Assembly: GCF_024256385.1 (NCBI RefSeq)
Contig: NZ_JAMLFW010000002.1
Coordinates: forward strand, 1,364,001-1,428,000
Direction: 5' to 3'
Source of the DNA: Anatilimnocola floriformis
Lineage (GTDB): Bacteria; Planctomycetota; Planctomycetia; Pirellulales; Pirellulaceae
DNA length: 64,000 nucleotides
Part shown: piece by piece, positions 54,201 through 60,436 of the stretch
Position numbering within the stretch: the stretch's first letter is position 1
How the letters are laid out: each line of letters starts with the position of its first letter
Position numbers and translations under genes: made by a program
The notes under the pieces: generated by a model
Databases searched by the model: none
What the model saw: the letters and a program-made list of their open reading frames with translations, nothing else
Told to the model about the DNA's origin: nothing

Positions 54201-54919
54201 ATGCCGCGGCTAGCGCCATCATCTGCTGGCCGCGACAAGTGAACGAACGCGAAAACGCCTTGCATGTTCTGCGCCTCGTAATGCAGGCTTCGCCCAATCT
54301 AAAGGCTTACGTCAAGCAACTAGACCAAGAGACCAAGGAGCAAGATCGCCCTGTCGTTCGCAAAGCGCTCGGCATGGTGTTTCAGCAGGAAGGTGATTTT
54401 GCGGAAGCGATCACTCAGTATCGCGCTGCCGTGCAATTGACGCCCAACGATGCCGACTTGCACAAGAAGTTGATCGAATGCTTCGATGCTCGCAACGACA
54501 AGACCGGCGCGATCGCGCAGTCGCTCGATTCGCTGGAACTCAATCGCCGCAACTTCGAGCTCTGGAAGAAGCTGGCCCAGCGCTTGGATGCTGCCATGGA
54601 TCCAGCGGAAGCCGAACGAGCTCGCACGTCGCTCGCCGAAGTCGCGCCGGGTGAAACCGAAGGGCTGACGATTCTCGCGCAAGAGCGCGAACAGCAAAAA
54701 CGTCTCCCCGAAGCGCTCGAGCAATGGGAACAAGTCGCCAAGTTGCGAAAGCTAGAACCCCTCGGCTTGCTCAATATGGCCCGCGTGCAATTGCAGCTGA
54801 AGCAGAAAGACGCCGCAGCCGAGTCGCTACAGCAACTCGAAGCTCGAACCTGGCCGCAACATTTCCGCGCTGAGCTCGACCGGCAGCTGCCACAGCTGAA
54901 GGAACAAATGCGAAAATAA
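45293..54919 (+). CDS. 3208-aa membrane protein: FecR-like, VIT, VWA and long TPR-like region
   Basis: Residues 1-63 are a short cytoplasmic tail, where an anti-sigma function would be expected, but no zinc anti-sigma HxxxCxxC motif is visible. One transmembrane segment lies at about 65-86. Periplasmic part: a FecR-like domain at about 285-400 (GKIVDLQGLVSVRA, LLVPGDWLRTDNRGANAATV); a VIT domain at about 430-560 (EESFVNRTNTELKGEFYFPL, GGNIFKASVYPIPAHGEKRI); a VWA domain at about 680-860 with the MIDAS motif DTSAS at 688-692; a glycine-rich linker near 1100; an unassigned beta-rich region to about 1530; and TPR-like helical repeats from about 1540 to the end. Coupling to the sigma factor implies a signalling role. 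A model is that the VIT-VWA-TPR part senses or scaffolds surface proteins and the tail controls the sigma factor. Confidence 0.85.
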   Translation: MTESPRNPESADRPDRTAKLLTAAGQHGAPVDAAFLAQLRERSLAEFAGAHQPQPLNSSRRWQMLFLRTISTALATAAVFSALWFSHNPRGGRSTGPEWAALDRPALADKPIMSAFAHLQNFDAEIDGTGGTQKISGAENGLLRFDAEPGRYSIVQRNLAWHVDEAANRAESKPATYFYRRDEAAALNPWQLLGIQPETGAAAGYREEETNQNNSPLLASYFNAHYRGQAVAVEARVDPVKNLPRDLTIWPRANRGAQPLLRFQLTQAGGAADATKFKIAESLTEDGRIGKIVDLQGLVSVRALASARWTPLSNQALLVPGDWLRTDNRGANAATVQLAPQTKMIVGPGTTVELPKPDQLRVSTGIVQIAASEKSPITLTGPDGGSVTVKAKEIWQIAQNKLQQLKDEPLWLKGYLGQATAETLGSLIALVDGRNVPLTVGYHKVLVEIRDQIARTTIEESFVNRTNTELKGEFYFPLPQDASISGFGMWIGDKLVEADVVEKQRAREIFEQILREKRDPGLLEWTGGNIFKASVYPIPAHGEKRIKITYTQVLPLVGDSYRYSYALQSDLLKQNPLRQLDIAVNIQSTQPLQQVISPTHPTRNPLEKSSHANHLARLEFSAQDYTPTRDFEVVATLATRNQDLTLIPTQRGDDGYFMLLMQPPNHTGQWKRPLVNDGQPLELLILADTSASMDKSSRTRQGEVIAALLGSLAPKDKFNLAVCDVDCIWAMEKSSEATPESIAKARDMLDKRRSLGWTNLQRGWESALQKAGDGAHIIYLGDGVITRGTLDIAGDTQAIASAAKGKNVIGHAIAVSSSYESQVLKALAAVGGGSLRQSGGEVKPAQVAHDFLVEATRPALRNMKVTFNGFRTAAVYPPTLANLPAGTQQVILGRYLPDSAEKKAEVIIIGTLDGKPVSYRADVDLKQAPKAGSDDDASFIPRLWARAHLDELLSQGSSQQTQEQIIAMSEEYHIITPYTSLLVLETDADRERFKVKKRVQIRDAERFFQKSNDDLRFALIQQQLEQAQAWRQQLRQQLLQSLSTLGRDANLLQARVREELSKSLSEPTLYNFSRHGHYLGDANHLSMSLGRLSASSGGGGAGGAFGNQWNEGWLDSDGDALTVLADDFSEADEKGYFNGRFGRPVKLGVALSGLRGVGDRAFTGEELFDVEYEFSARDGEKQSATHLWAATNGLGMIDAQSDFLDAGGKLNINVFNSDGLMLGEAKNEFESNGGEYFSYAGRGLQWGFDGPVRYKRAQRGYGYVAPARQSLLPTPPPFHVSQRKPRERKTSWPAEAVTLLRSLELDADLRKLAGGVLVDRQEDSFNIRTAALSSRRQTRQLYSPAAWLTRGDLQRDDSPLLQWCDKSERGNHSLAFGVSLVRKSDDADLQFLPDLLNDTHRWDQTLHDYDVKIERPAPNRVLIIAKASEDVLAGYEEQRWLIDTELRLVIESERRYQDKLVDRTVYSKFVQIGERFVATTAENFDAKGKRTSLSTLQVKELAAADFKTAWDSEQKARTTAVTLQLPLPKLADAEKHIAAGQAKIEDRITLLGRQYGRNQWNEAAKELEAAEKLAPGKPGWDWIRLVLLWESRRHAEAKDWLLTAAEKTVAARPATEFAIVQRLRHVSLQLTGGNEQLELLAALQPAYLRFAAPRNGEKEYQLARLDSLSTAGRNDEYRDLLLQLTKKYPSDASLQQFHVGQLRQNGDIAAALAWIEAALASDVDWQEHEADNFRSLYCDILESEGRYADAAKFARTWIEKNPNTQNGHDRLLAYLVLSGQEPQAFALAETWLKENVPAVGQPLKYPAFLKVYSAVQLLLGQGRNISQATLNAKYLPQLEKLLLQFVGSNDAHSIALQIWNENDFRSSPARERVQLAIFARLQENIGTLPVDQVQRLFDIAPWNGNIPNLLGSWERIQSELERRWAVEKKIRPRAKYRELILRITDIRGTNEREQALRKFLAGALPREKDQATLDLFNFLMIQSWTAEREAETLKLLDQLGQSEPPNARLHTRVQALYRWTDTLEGLRGSYLINKIDHPDKWKREALDKEHEKLRKQAREEISQRLATAANAHQNDPLARWFLLEHLTLEIRLERKLPQVSDQLWSQLQQSLDRQPATEPKDDDAAAEDDVAQALEDVWQHRLLKSLLHLAARKDAPAGESNRLIKLFEAEQKLRQDRQADPTPAEKRVEKRAANRLDWQQLHYELLLARDRPAELQQLLTGFVALGDETGRWRRQLARVYAELNKLEAGVQVFEDLQRADLLGSEDYRALATWYHALDQRAKHEAAQVRVYRFQNPWQLNQLLTRQLQRWQTRGPAPEKLDPNVLLMFAALLKAEDNPSYFLSNTLLQFYTATHDPRLLQSIAQALPGHTAERVYPMLSQCWQVLLQVEHEATIDELIEGLAEVRKSVKTPLDQRTLDLLESLAHRRAAELKNGAQPHLQAALAALQRAEKRDWQTGEPLQMVEYLASLGVISQPLLAAEQVRLLGELVQREKPGTEAHLRMSAAFANTEWGYERKDRAIQLLTTACEQYREAQGGKVTQGALDHWFRIVEWQAQRSQFVTAERTLDTLQTQVANNLLAQRVIHRRFGLYATAIRSKGLTSFGRGEDQYRAALAASREEARKQPELNFLVELANQTIGVIEAAHDVQIAAAPQDMIAYANDDFAKILSRQVNNYDNSVERMAQSLNRVAGPKPAIAFLLDRSDSEPIWVRYQGTNTWDRHAYRLAEWRTRVKELKQDLGELEPRLLKFVIKELKRDLAERSSRNRYMYYRHQWFWDEKAGDFAAAAEEVLKTYRDNNHVVAYIAEYFYYGLDRPDRGLEILLDAHERKLLDESQQIRLVYLLHEAKRYAESIPILEPLVKRHPLVLTRRCELMKAYFHTKRQQALLDLRQQTHDVFHEGSRWHESVMHELGNACLACELFEPAVEYLKEATAAHLKGTNGKSIGDSTLSAQFQSLAQSYAGLKNTKGAVDAAASAIICWPRQVNERENALHVLRLVMQASPNLKAYVKQLDQETKEQDRPVVRKALGMVFQQEGDFAEAITQYRAAVQLTPNDADLHKKLIECFDARNDKTGAIAQSLDSLELNRRNFELWKKLAQRLDAAMDPAEAERARTSLAEVAPGETEGLTILAQEREQQKRLPEALEQWEQVAKLRKLEPLGLLNMARVQLQLKQKDAAAESLQQLEARTWPQHFRAELDRQLPQLKEQMRK

Positions 54920-54921
54920 GA

Positions 54922-54949
54922 TTGACATCTACTGGTTAAGCAGTAGATT
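54922..54949 (+). promoter_or_regulatory. Promoter with palindrome in the spacer, before the DUF1549/DUF1501 operon
   Basis: TTGACA (54922-54927) and TAGATT (54944-54949) are 16 bp apart. ATCTACTG (54927-54934) and CAGTAGAT (54941-54948) are perfect inverted repeats filling the spacer, so this could be an operator. The same palindrome could fold as an 8-bp hairpin after the preceding gene's stop at 54919; the two roles are not exclusive. Confidence 0.5.
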
Positions 54950-54989
54950 GTTCTCCGGCATCCATTTCGGCCTGCCGGAGAACCTTCGC

Positions 54990-57014
54990 ATGCCAGCCCG
55001 ACATCTGCTCGTCTGCTGTTTTCTCATTTCCTGGGCGCTTGCCATTCCGGGCAATGCTCAGCCGCGGGCGGCCAAAGCAGTCGATTACGATTCGCTTCCT
55101 TGGTCCTTTCGGCCGCTCGTCAAACCGGCTGTTCCGACGGTCAAAGATCAGGCTTGGCCGCGAACGAATGCGGATCGATTCGTCCTCGCGCGTCTCGAGA
55201 AGAAAGGGATCAAGCCGAACGCCGATGCCGATCGGCGAACGTTGCTGCGGCGGTTGTCGTTCGATCTGACGGGCTTGCCGCCGACGCAGCGCGAGCTCGC
55301 CGAATTTGTTGATGACAACGCGAGTGACGATGTCGCGCTGGCCCGCGCCGCTGATCGCTATTTGAAATCGGCCCACTTCGGCGAACGCTGGGGCCGGCAT
55401 TGGCTCGACATTGCTCGCTATGCCGACAGCACCGGCCGAGCTTGGAACGCACCGTTCACCTATGCCTGGCGGTATCGCGATTGGGTGATCGATGCCCTCA
55501 ATCGCGACTTGCCCTACGATCAGTTCATCACGCAGCAACTGGCCGGCGATCTGTTGCCTGCGAAAACCGCGCAGCAGCGGCGCGAGCAACTCATCGCGAC
55601 GGGCTTTCTCGCGATTGGCGCGCACGATCTGCAGAACTTGAGTTATGAGCAGTTTCGCTTTGATGTGATCGACGATCAGATCGATGCCACGACGCGGGCC
55701 ATTCTCGGCTTGAGTGTCAGTTGTGCTCGTTGTCACGATCACAAGTACGACCCGATCAAGATGCGCGACTACTACGCGCTGGCCGGTGTTTTTCAAAGTT
55801 TGGACCTGCGCCCTGGCGTGGCTCATCAGCGCGAGAGTGGCGGCGAAGGCTATTTGCATCCGAGCAACCTCCTCGCGCTACCGAGCAGCGATGCGGAAGT
55901 GGCGCGAGTCCTATCTGTGTCATTGCCGGCCGGCATTCATTCGATGAGCGACTATCAGGATGAATGGCGAACCGGCTTGCGCGATATTCGCTTTACCACG
56001 GCGAGTAACGTTGCCATGGGCGTGACTGCCGCAGAACCGCGCGACTGTGCGATTCGCGTGCGCGGCGAACCGCAGGACATTGGCGATGATGTCCGCCGTG
56101 GCGATTGGCAGCTCCCTGGTTTGCCGCGCGGACCGCAGGTCGCGGCAAGCTCCGGCGGCCGACTCGAGCTCGCTCGCTGGCTGACGGCAGCGAATCAACC
56201 ACTCACGCCGCGGGTGATGGCCAACCGCGTGTGGCAACATTTGTTCGGTGTGGGCATCGTGCGGACCGTCGATGATTTTGGAATGAATTCCGAAGAGCCG
56301 ACGCATCCCGAATTGCTCGATCATCTGGCCGTGGAATTGCGCGACAACGGTTGGTCGCTGAAGCAACTAATCCGCGGCCTGGTGCTGAGTCGGGCGTATC
56401 GCCTCAGCAGTGTTCATCAACCTTCGGCTGCCGAGGCCGACGGTTCCAATTCACTTTATTGGCGGATGAATCTGCGGCGACTCGAGATCGAACCGCTCCG
56501 TGATTCGCTGTTGGAGATTGCCGGACGATTGGAACTCGATCCACCGGCGGGAATTCAAATCGCCGGCATCGGCGGCAAGAGTCCGCAGTCGCAGGTGCGT
56601 AGTTTGTTGCCGTTTTCGTCAAACTATCGCAGCGCCTATCTGCCGGTGATTCGCGCGAAGTTGCCGGAAGAACTCACAACCTTCGATTTTCCCGATCCAT
56701 GCTTGCTGCAAGGTCAGCGCGAAGTGACCACTGTCGCGCCGCAAGCGCTGTTCTTTCTCAACAGCGACTTTGTCGTCGAGTGTGCCCACGACACAGCACG
56801 GCGAATGCTTGATTTGAATCTCAAGGATGAGCAAGCGCACATCGATTGGATTTATCGCCGTTGTTTTGCCCGACCGGCAACGGCGGCGGAAGAAAAAGCG
56901 GCGCTCAAGCTCGTGCATGAGTTGCAACCGAGTGCCCGCGATGCGGAAACCTATCGCTGGACCGCGCTGATCCAGGCGTTGTTTGCCACGGCGGAATTTC
57001 GGTATTTGCGTTAA
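54990..57014 (+). CDS. DUF1549/DUF1553 (PSCyt2-PSD1) secreted protein
   Basis: 674 residues from the ATG at 54990, chosen because GGAG lies 9 nt upstream and a signal peptide (LLVCCFLISWALAIPGNAQ) follows at once; the ATG-like start at 54948 is rejected. DUF1549 covers about 35-260 with RRLSFDLTGLPPT, HFGERWGRHWLDIARYADS and a CxxCH motif at 245-249 in SCARCHDHKYDP. DUF1553 covers about 390-660 with LTPRVMANRVWQHLFGVGIV, DDFGMNSEEPTHPELLD and SRAYRLSS. The usual N-terminal PSCyt1 cytochrome domain and a central lectin-like domain are absent, making it a short member. It is paired with DUF1501 15 bp downstream, the standard planctomycete partnership, thought to act outside the cytoplasm, perhaps on sulfated polysaccharides. 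Confidence 0.93.
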   Translation: MPARHLLVCCFLISWALAIPGNAQPRAAKAVDYDSLPWSFRPLVKPAVPTVKDQAWPRTNADRFVLARLEKKGIKPNADADRRTLLRRLSFDLTGLPPTQRELAEFVDDNASDDVALARAADRYLKSAHFGERWGRHWLDIARYADSTGRAWNAPFTYAWRYRDWVIDALNRDLPYDQFITQQLAGDLLPAKTAQQRREQLIATGFLAIGAHDLQNLSYEQFRFDVIDDQIDATTRAILGLSVSCARCHDHKYDPIKMRDYYALAGVFQSLDLRPGVAHQRESGGEGYLHPSNLLALPSSDAEVARVLSVSLPAGIHSMSDYQDEWRTGLRDIRFTTASNVAMGVTAAEPRDCAIRVRGEPQDIGDDVRRGDWQLPGLPRGPQVAASSGGRLELARWLTAANQPLTPRVMANRVWQHLFGVGIVRTVDDFGMNSEEPTHPELLDHLAVELRDNGWSLKQLIRGLVLSRAYRLSSVHQPSAAEADGSNSLYWRMNLRRLEIEPLRDSLLEIAGRLELDPPAGIQIAGIGGKSPQSQVRSLLPFSSNYRSAYLPVIRAKLPEELTTFDFPDPCLLQGQREVTTVAPQALFFLNSDFVVECAHDTARRMLDLNLKDEQAHIDWIYRRCFARPATAAEEKAALKLVHELQPSARDAETYRWTALIQALFATAEFRYLR

Positions 57015-57029
57015 ACGTAGGAACTCGAC

Positions 57030-58364
57030 ATGTGGAACCGACGTCAATTGCTGCAAGCCTCTGCGACTGGTTTTGGTTGGCTGGCGTTCAGCGCTTTGCA
57101 CGCGCAAGAGAACACGAAGTATCGCAGTCCACTCGCGCCGAAGCCGCAGCATTTTCCCGCCAAGGCCAAACGAGTGATTTTCTTCTTCATGGCGGGCGGG
57201 CCGAGTCACGTCGATACGTTTGACTGGAAGCCGGAGCTCGCGAAGGCAGGACCGGGTGGCAAAAGCAAATACCTGGCGCCGGTTTTCAAGTTCAATCGCA
57301 GCGGTCAGAGCGGCCTGCCGATCAGCGAGATCTTTCCGCACCTGGCCAAGCACGCCGATCGACTGTGCCTGCTCAACGGCATGCACACTGCCGTCGCCGG
57401 TCATCAGCAGGCGACTGTCGCTGTGCATACAGGCAATCCAAGCTTCGTGCGGCCGTCGTTCGGTTCGTGGATCACATACGGCCTCGGCAGCATCGCCGAC
57501 GATCTGCCCGGTTTTGTCACGATCAATCCGCTCGGCGACCAAGGCGGCGCGCAAAACTACGGCAGCGCATTCCTGCCGGCCGCGCATCAAGGAACGCGAC
57601 TGGGCACTGGTTCACGCGGCGTGCCGAACGTCGCCAACCGGCACCTCACGGCCGGCGATCAGCGTAAGCAACTGGATTTTTTGGCAGAGACCAACCGGAG
57701 ATTACTCGCCGAAAATCCGACCGATCCCGCGATCGCGGGTTTGATCGAGTCGTATGAGCTGGCCTACAAGATGCAAACCAGCGTGCCGGAAACGCTCGAC
57801 CTGAATCGCGAATCCGCCGCCACTCGCGCGCTCTACGGCCTTGATGATGCGGCGACATCTTCGTTCGGCGAGCAATGCCTCACCGCGCGGCGACTCGCCG
57901 AGAAGGGCGTGCGGTTCATTCAGCTGACGAGTCAGGGTTGGGATCAGCACAATAACTTGCGCGAAGCGCACGGCCGCAATGCGACGGCCATCGACAAACC
58001 GATTGCCGGACTCATCAGCGACTTGTCCCAGCGTGGCATGCTCGACGAAACGCTACTGATCTGGGGCGGCGAATTCGGCCGTACGCCGCGCGATGATAAA
58101 GGGGACGGCAACGGCCGCGGCCACGCCAACCGCGGCTACAGCATGTGGCTCTGTGGCGGCGGCGTGAAGGGCGGCCTCCGCTACGGAGCCACCGATGAGA
58201 TGGGCGATGCCGCCATCGAAGGCCGGATGGGAACGCACGATCTGCACGCGACCATCCTGCACTTGCTCGGCCTCGATCATGAAGCACTCACGTTCAAATA
58301 CGCCGGCTGCGACTTTCGGTTGACAGATACGAGTGGGGAAGTAGCGAAAGGGGTGATTGCGTGA
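57030..58364 (+). CDS. DUF1501 protein (sulfatase-like fold), probably Tat-exported
   Basis: 444 residues. The N terminus MWNRRQLLQASATGFGWLAF has the twin-arginine pattern of a Tat signal. DUF1501 hallmarks: RVIFFFMAGGPSHVDTFDWK, GLPISEIFPHLAKHADRLCL, TSQGWDQHNN, LIWGGEFGRTP and GRGHANRGYSMWLCGGGVKG. These phrases mirror the metal-binding acidic and histidine residues of the alkaline phosphatase/sulfatase superfamily. It follows the DUF1549/DUF1553 gene with a 15-bp gap and should be in the same operon; the two products likely act together. Substrate unknown. A short perfect hairpin follows the stop. Confidence 0.93.
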   Translation: MWNRRQLLQASATGFGWLAFSALHAQENTKYRSPLAPKPQHFPAKAKRVIFFFMAGGPSHVDTFDWKPELAKAGPGGKSKYLAPVFKFNRSGQSGLPISEIFPHLAKHADRLCLLNGMHTAVAGHQQATVAVHTGNPSFVRPSFGSWITYGLGSIADDLPGFVTINPLGDQGGAQNYGSAFLPAAHQGTRLGTGSRGVPNVANRHLTAGDQRKQLDFLAETNRRLLAENPTDPAIAGLIESYELAYKMQTSVPETLDLNRESAATRALYGLDDAATSSFGEQCLTARRLAEKGVRFIQLTSQGWDQHNNLREAHGRNATAIDKPIAGLISDLSQRGMLDETLLIWGGEFGRTPRDDKGDGNGRGHANRGYSMWLCGGGVKGGLRYGATDEMGDAAIEGRMGTHDLHATILHLLGLDHEALTFKYAGCDFRLTDTSGEVAKGVIA

Positions 58365-58370
58365 TTCATG

Positions 58371-58391
58371 CCCGACGCTGCCAGCGTCGGG
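58371..58391. repeat. Perfect 9-bp hairpin after the DUF1501 gene
   Basis: CCCGACGCT (58371-58379) and AGCGTCGGG (58383-58391) with a 3-nt loop, 6 bp after the DUF1501 stop. No T-run follows, so it is more likely a REP-type 3'-end structure than a full intrinsic terminator; it also lies just before the Imm22-like start. Confidence 0.6.
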
Positions 58392-58398
58392 ATGTATC

Positions 58399-58869
58399 AT
58401 GAAGTCTATGAACGCACACTCGTACGAACTGACAAAGAATCACGAGGGTTTCGTATCCATCTGGGTCGGCATCGTGCCGCTAGCCGAGATTCCCGAAGAA
58501 TACTTCATGAAACGCTACGACGATGGAACGGAAGTAGACGATGATGACGAGGACCTTGAGCCAAATTTTATCGACGACTTTTCAGTCCTCTATGACGAAG
58601 ATCGCGTTGACTACAATTGTTGTGTGGAAGAATTCGTGTCAGTGGAGAGGCTGATTGGTGAGTGTTCCCACTCCACGTCGTATTTGAAGCCCGCCTGCGA
58701 AAGTGCGAAGAAACTCGGCTTGGAAACTACGCAGAACGTGATTCTCCTCCACGATTTCAATTACGCCTTGAACCCATTGCATTTGAAGAAGAACAAGTAC
58801 ATGCACTTCATCGGCAGTTTTCCGTTTGACTCGGATGCCGAAATTGCATTCCAGTCCGGCGCGAAGTAG
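58399..58869 (+). CDS. Imm22-family immunity protein-like, orphan
   Basis: 156 residues from the ATG at 58399; the ATG at 58408 (MNAHSYELTKNHEGF) is equally possible. The pattern VSIWVGIVPLAEIPEEYF, an acidic linker, NFIDDFSVLYDEDRVDY, a middle VERLIGECSHSTSYLKPA and the final MHFIGSFPF fits the Imm22 family of small cytoplasmic immunity proteins from polymorphic toxin loci. The protein is acidic and its DNA is less GC-rich than the neighbours, suggesting transfer. No cognate toxin is visible nearby; it sits between the DUF1501 operon and a convergent gene fragment. Function as immunity to toxins from other cells is inferred from the family. Confidence 0.65.
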   Translation: MKSMNAHSYELTKNHEGFVSIWVGIVPLAEIPEEYFMKRYDDGTEVDDDDEDLEPNFIDDFSVLYDEDRVDYNCCVEEFVSVERLIGECSHSTSYLKPACESAKKLGLETTQNVILLHDFNYALNPLHLKKNKYMHFIGSFPFDSDAEIAFQSGAK

Positions 58870-58875
58870 CAGTGG

Positions 58876-59059
58876 TTAGGTTGGAAACGGATTCCGTTCT
58901 GCAAATCCCTTCTGATGCCAGTACGGATACGCCGGCGTGGTCGTCGAGGCGGCGTCGAGTTGCTTCACCTGTTCGGCAGTGAGATTCCAGCCGATCGCGC
59001 CGAGGTTTTGGCGGAGCTGTTCTTCGTTCCGCGCGCCGACGATCACCGTGGAGACGGTC
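58876..59059 (-). pseudogene. 3' fragment of a second aldo/keto reductase gene
   Basis: Encodes the last ~60 residues of an aldo/keto reductase (from VSTVIVGARNEEQLRQ to NPFPT) and a stop. It matches the end of the intact gene at 59352-59535 without gaps; in the 179 aligned coding bases there are 11 differences, 9 of them synonymous third-position changes and the other two in one codon (GCA to ACG, Ala to Thr). Homology ends sharply at 59059. It is therefore the tail of a former full-length paralogue, cut by the segment holding the 92-aa membrane protein gene, rather than a fresh copy of the neighbour. Confidence 0.9.
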
Positions 59060-59066
59060 CCCGCGA

Positions 59067-59345
59067 CTAAGCGACCAAAGGTAGCCCAGCGATGATCTGA
59101 GCCACGCAAGCCACTGCGCTGACGAAAGCCGCGTACAGTTTGTGACGTAATTCCAGTCGGGAAAAACACAGCACTAAAAGCGTCGCCAGCGGGGCGATGG
59201 GAATCAGCACGATCGAGTAAATGCCCACCCCATATACAAATTGGCCGTATCCGAGCGGAACGCCAACCCGATCCCAATACGCGGCCAGGCCGGTCAATGC
59301 GATTGCCAAGAGCTGCGCGTAAATAATCCCGCGAATTGCCATCAT
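59067..59345 (-). CDS. Small membrane protein, three transmembrane segments
   Basis: 92 residues with hydrophobic segments at about 7-25 (IIYAQLLAIALTGLAAYW), 40-60 (VGIYSIVLIPIAPLATLLVL) and 70-89 (LYAAFVSAVACVAQIIAGLP), separated by short charged loops. The pattern is that of a real small inner-membrane protein; I do not recognise the family. It begins 6 bp after the stop of the intact aldo/keto reductase gene and ends 7 bp before the reductase gene fragment, so it lies precisely between two copies of the reductase tail. ATG codons at 59345 and 59342 are both possible starts. Confidence 0.6.
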   Translation of the reverse strand: MMAIRGIIYAQLLAIALTGLAAYWDRVGVPLGYGQFVYGVGIYSIVLIPIAPLATLLVLCFSRLELRHKLYAAFVSAVACVAQIIAGLPLVA

Positions 59346-59351
59346 CGAGAC

Positions 59352-60383
59352 CTATGTTGGAAACGGATTCCGCTCCGCAAACCCCTTCTGATGCCAGTAC
59401 GGATACGCCGGCGTGGTTGCCGAGGCGGCGTCGAGTTGCTTCACCTGTTCGGCAGTGAGGTTCCAACCAATCGCGCCGAGGTTTTGGCGGAGCTGTTCTT
59501 CGTTTCGCGCGCCGACGATGACGGTGGAGACGGTCGGACGCTGCAGCAGCCAGTTGAGGGCGATTTGCGGCACGGTTTTGCCGGTTTCCTTGGCGATCGC
59601 GTCGATGGCATCGACAACGTTGAAGACGTGCTCATCGGGAACCGGCGGGCCGATGTCGCGGACCAGTTTGCTTTGCAGGCGACTTTGATCGGGCAACGGC
59701 TGACCGCGGCGGATCTTGCCGGTGAGGCGGCCCCAGCCGAGCGGGCTCCACACGACCGCACCGACCTTTTGATCGACGGCGAGGGGCATGAGTTCGAGTT
59801 CGTAGTCGCGGCCGACGAGCGAGTAATAGGCTTGGTGAGCGACGTAGCGCGACCAGCCGAACTTGTCGCTGGTGGCGAGCGACTTCATCAGGTGCCAGCC
59901 CGAAAAATTCGAGCAGCCGATGTAGCGAATCTTGCCGCAGCGAACGAGCCCTTGGAGCGTGCTGAGCGTTTCTTCGACCGGTGTGACCGCATCGAAACCG
60001 TGCAGTTGATAGAGGTCGATGTAGTCAGTCTTCAGCCGTCGCAAACTGGCATCGACGCTCTTCAGCAAATGGAAGCGCGATGAGCCAACGTCGTTCGGGC
60101 CATCCGCGGCGCGAAAGGTTGCCTTCGTCGAGATCAGCACTTTGTCGCGCCGGCCCTTGATCGATTCGCCGAGAATTTCTTCGGCCATGCCGTGCGAATA
60201 GATGTCGGCCGAGTCGAACATGTTCAGGCCGGCTTCGAGACAGATGTCGACCAGCCGCGTGGCTTCGGCGACGTCGCTCGCGCCCCACGCCTTGAAGAGT
60301 TCACCGCCGCCGCCGAACGTTCCCGTGCCGAAACTGAGTGCGGGGACTTTCAGGCCCGAACCGCCGAGTTGCCGATACTCCAT
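59352..60383 (-). CDS. Aldo/keto reductase
   Basis: 343 residues, normal length for the family. The catalytic tetrad is present: D57 in NMFDSADIYSHG, Y62, K87 in ISTKATF and H128 in YQLHGFD. The NADPH-binding end is visible as SPLGWGRLTGKIRRG and IVGARNEEQLRQNL. It reduces aldehydes or ketones, often sugar-derived, with NADPH in the cytoplasm; substrate not predictable. It follows the LEPR-XLL gene by 53 bp on the same strand and is followed after 6 bp by the small membrane protein gene. Confidence 0.93.
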   Translation of the reverse strand: MEYRQLGGSGLKVPALSFGTGTFGGGGELFKAWGASDVAEATRLVDICLEAGLNMFDSADIYSHGMAEEILGESIKGRRDKVLISTKATFRAADGPNDVGSSRFHLLKSVDASLRRLKTDYIDLYQLHGFDAVTPVEETLSTLQGLVRCGKIRYIGCSNFSGWHLMKSLATSDKFGWSRYVAHQAYYSLVGRDYELELMPLAVDQKVGAVVWSPLGWGRLTGKIRRGQPLPDQSRLQSKLVRDIGPPVPDEHVFNVVDAIDAIAKETGKTVPQIALNWLLQRPTVSTVIVGARNEEQLRQNLGAIGWNLTAEQVKQLDAASATTPAYPYWHQKGFAERNPFPT

Positions 60384-60436
60384 GGCTGCTGCTCCGTGAT
60401 GCTGATGTGCTGAAGTGGAATCAGCACGTCAGTATC

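Noticed and set aside
54948-54989. Upstream start for the DUF1549/DUF1553 protein
   Set aside because: The ATG at 54990 has a Shine-Dalgarno and begins the signal peptide directly; the upstream 14 residues overlap the promoter region.
58876-59466. A 196-codon minus-strand frame ending in the reductase tail
   Set aside because: Its N-terminal two thirds are an out-of-frame reading of the membrane-protein gene segment; only the tail is homologous to anything.
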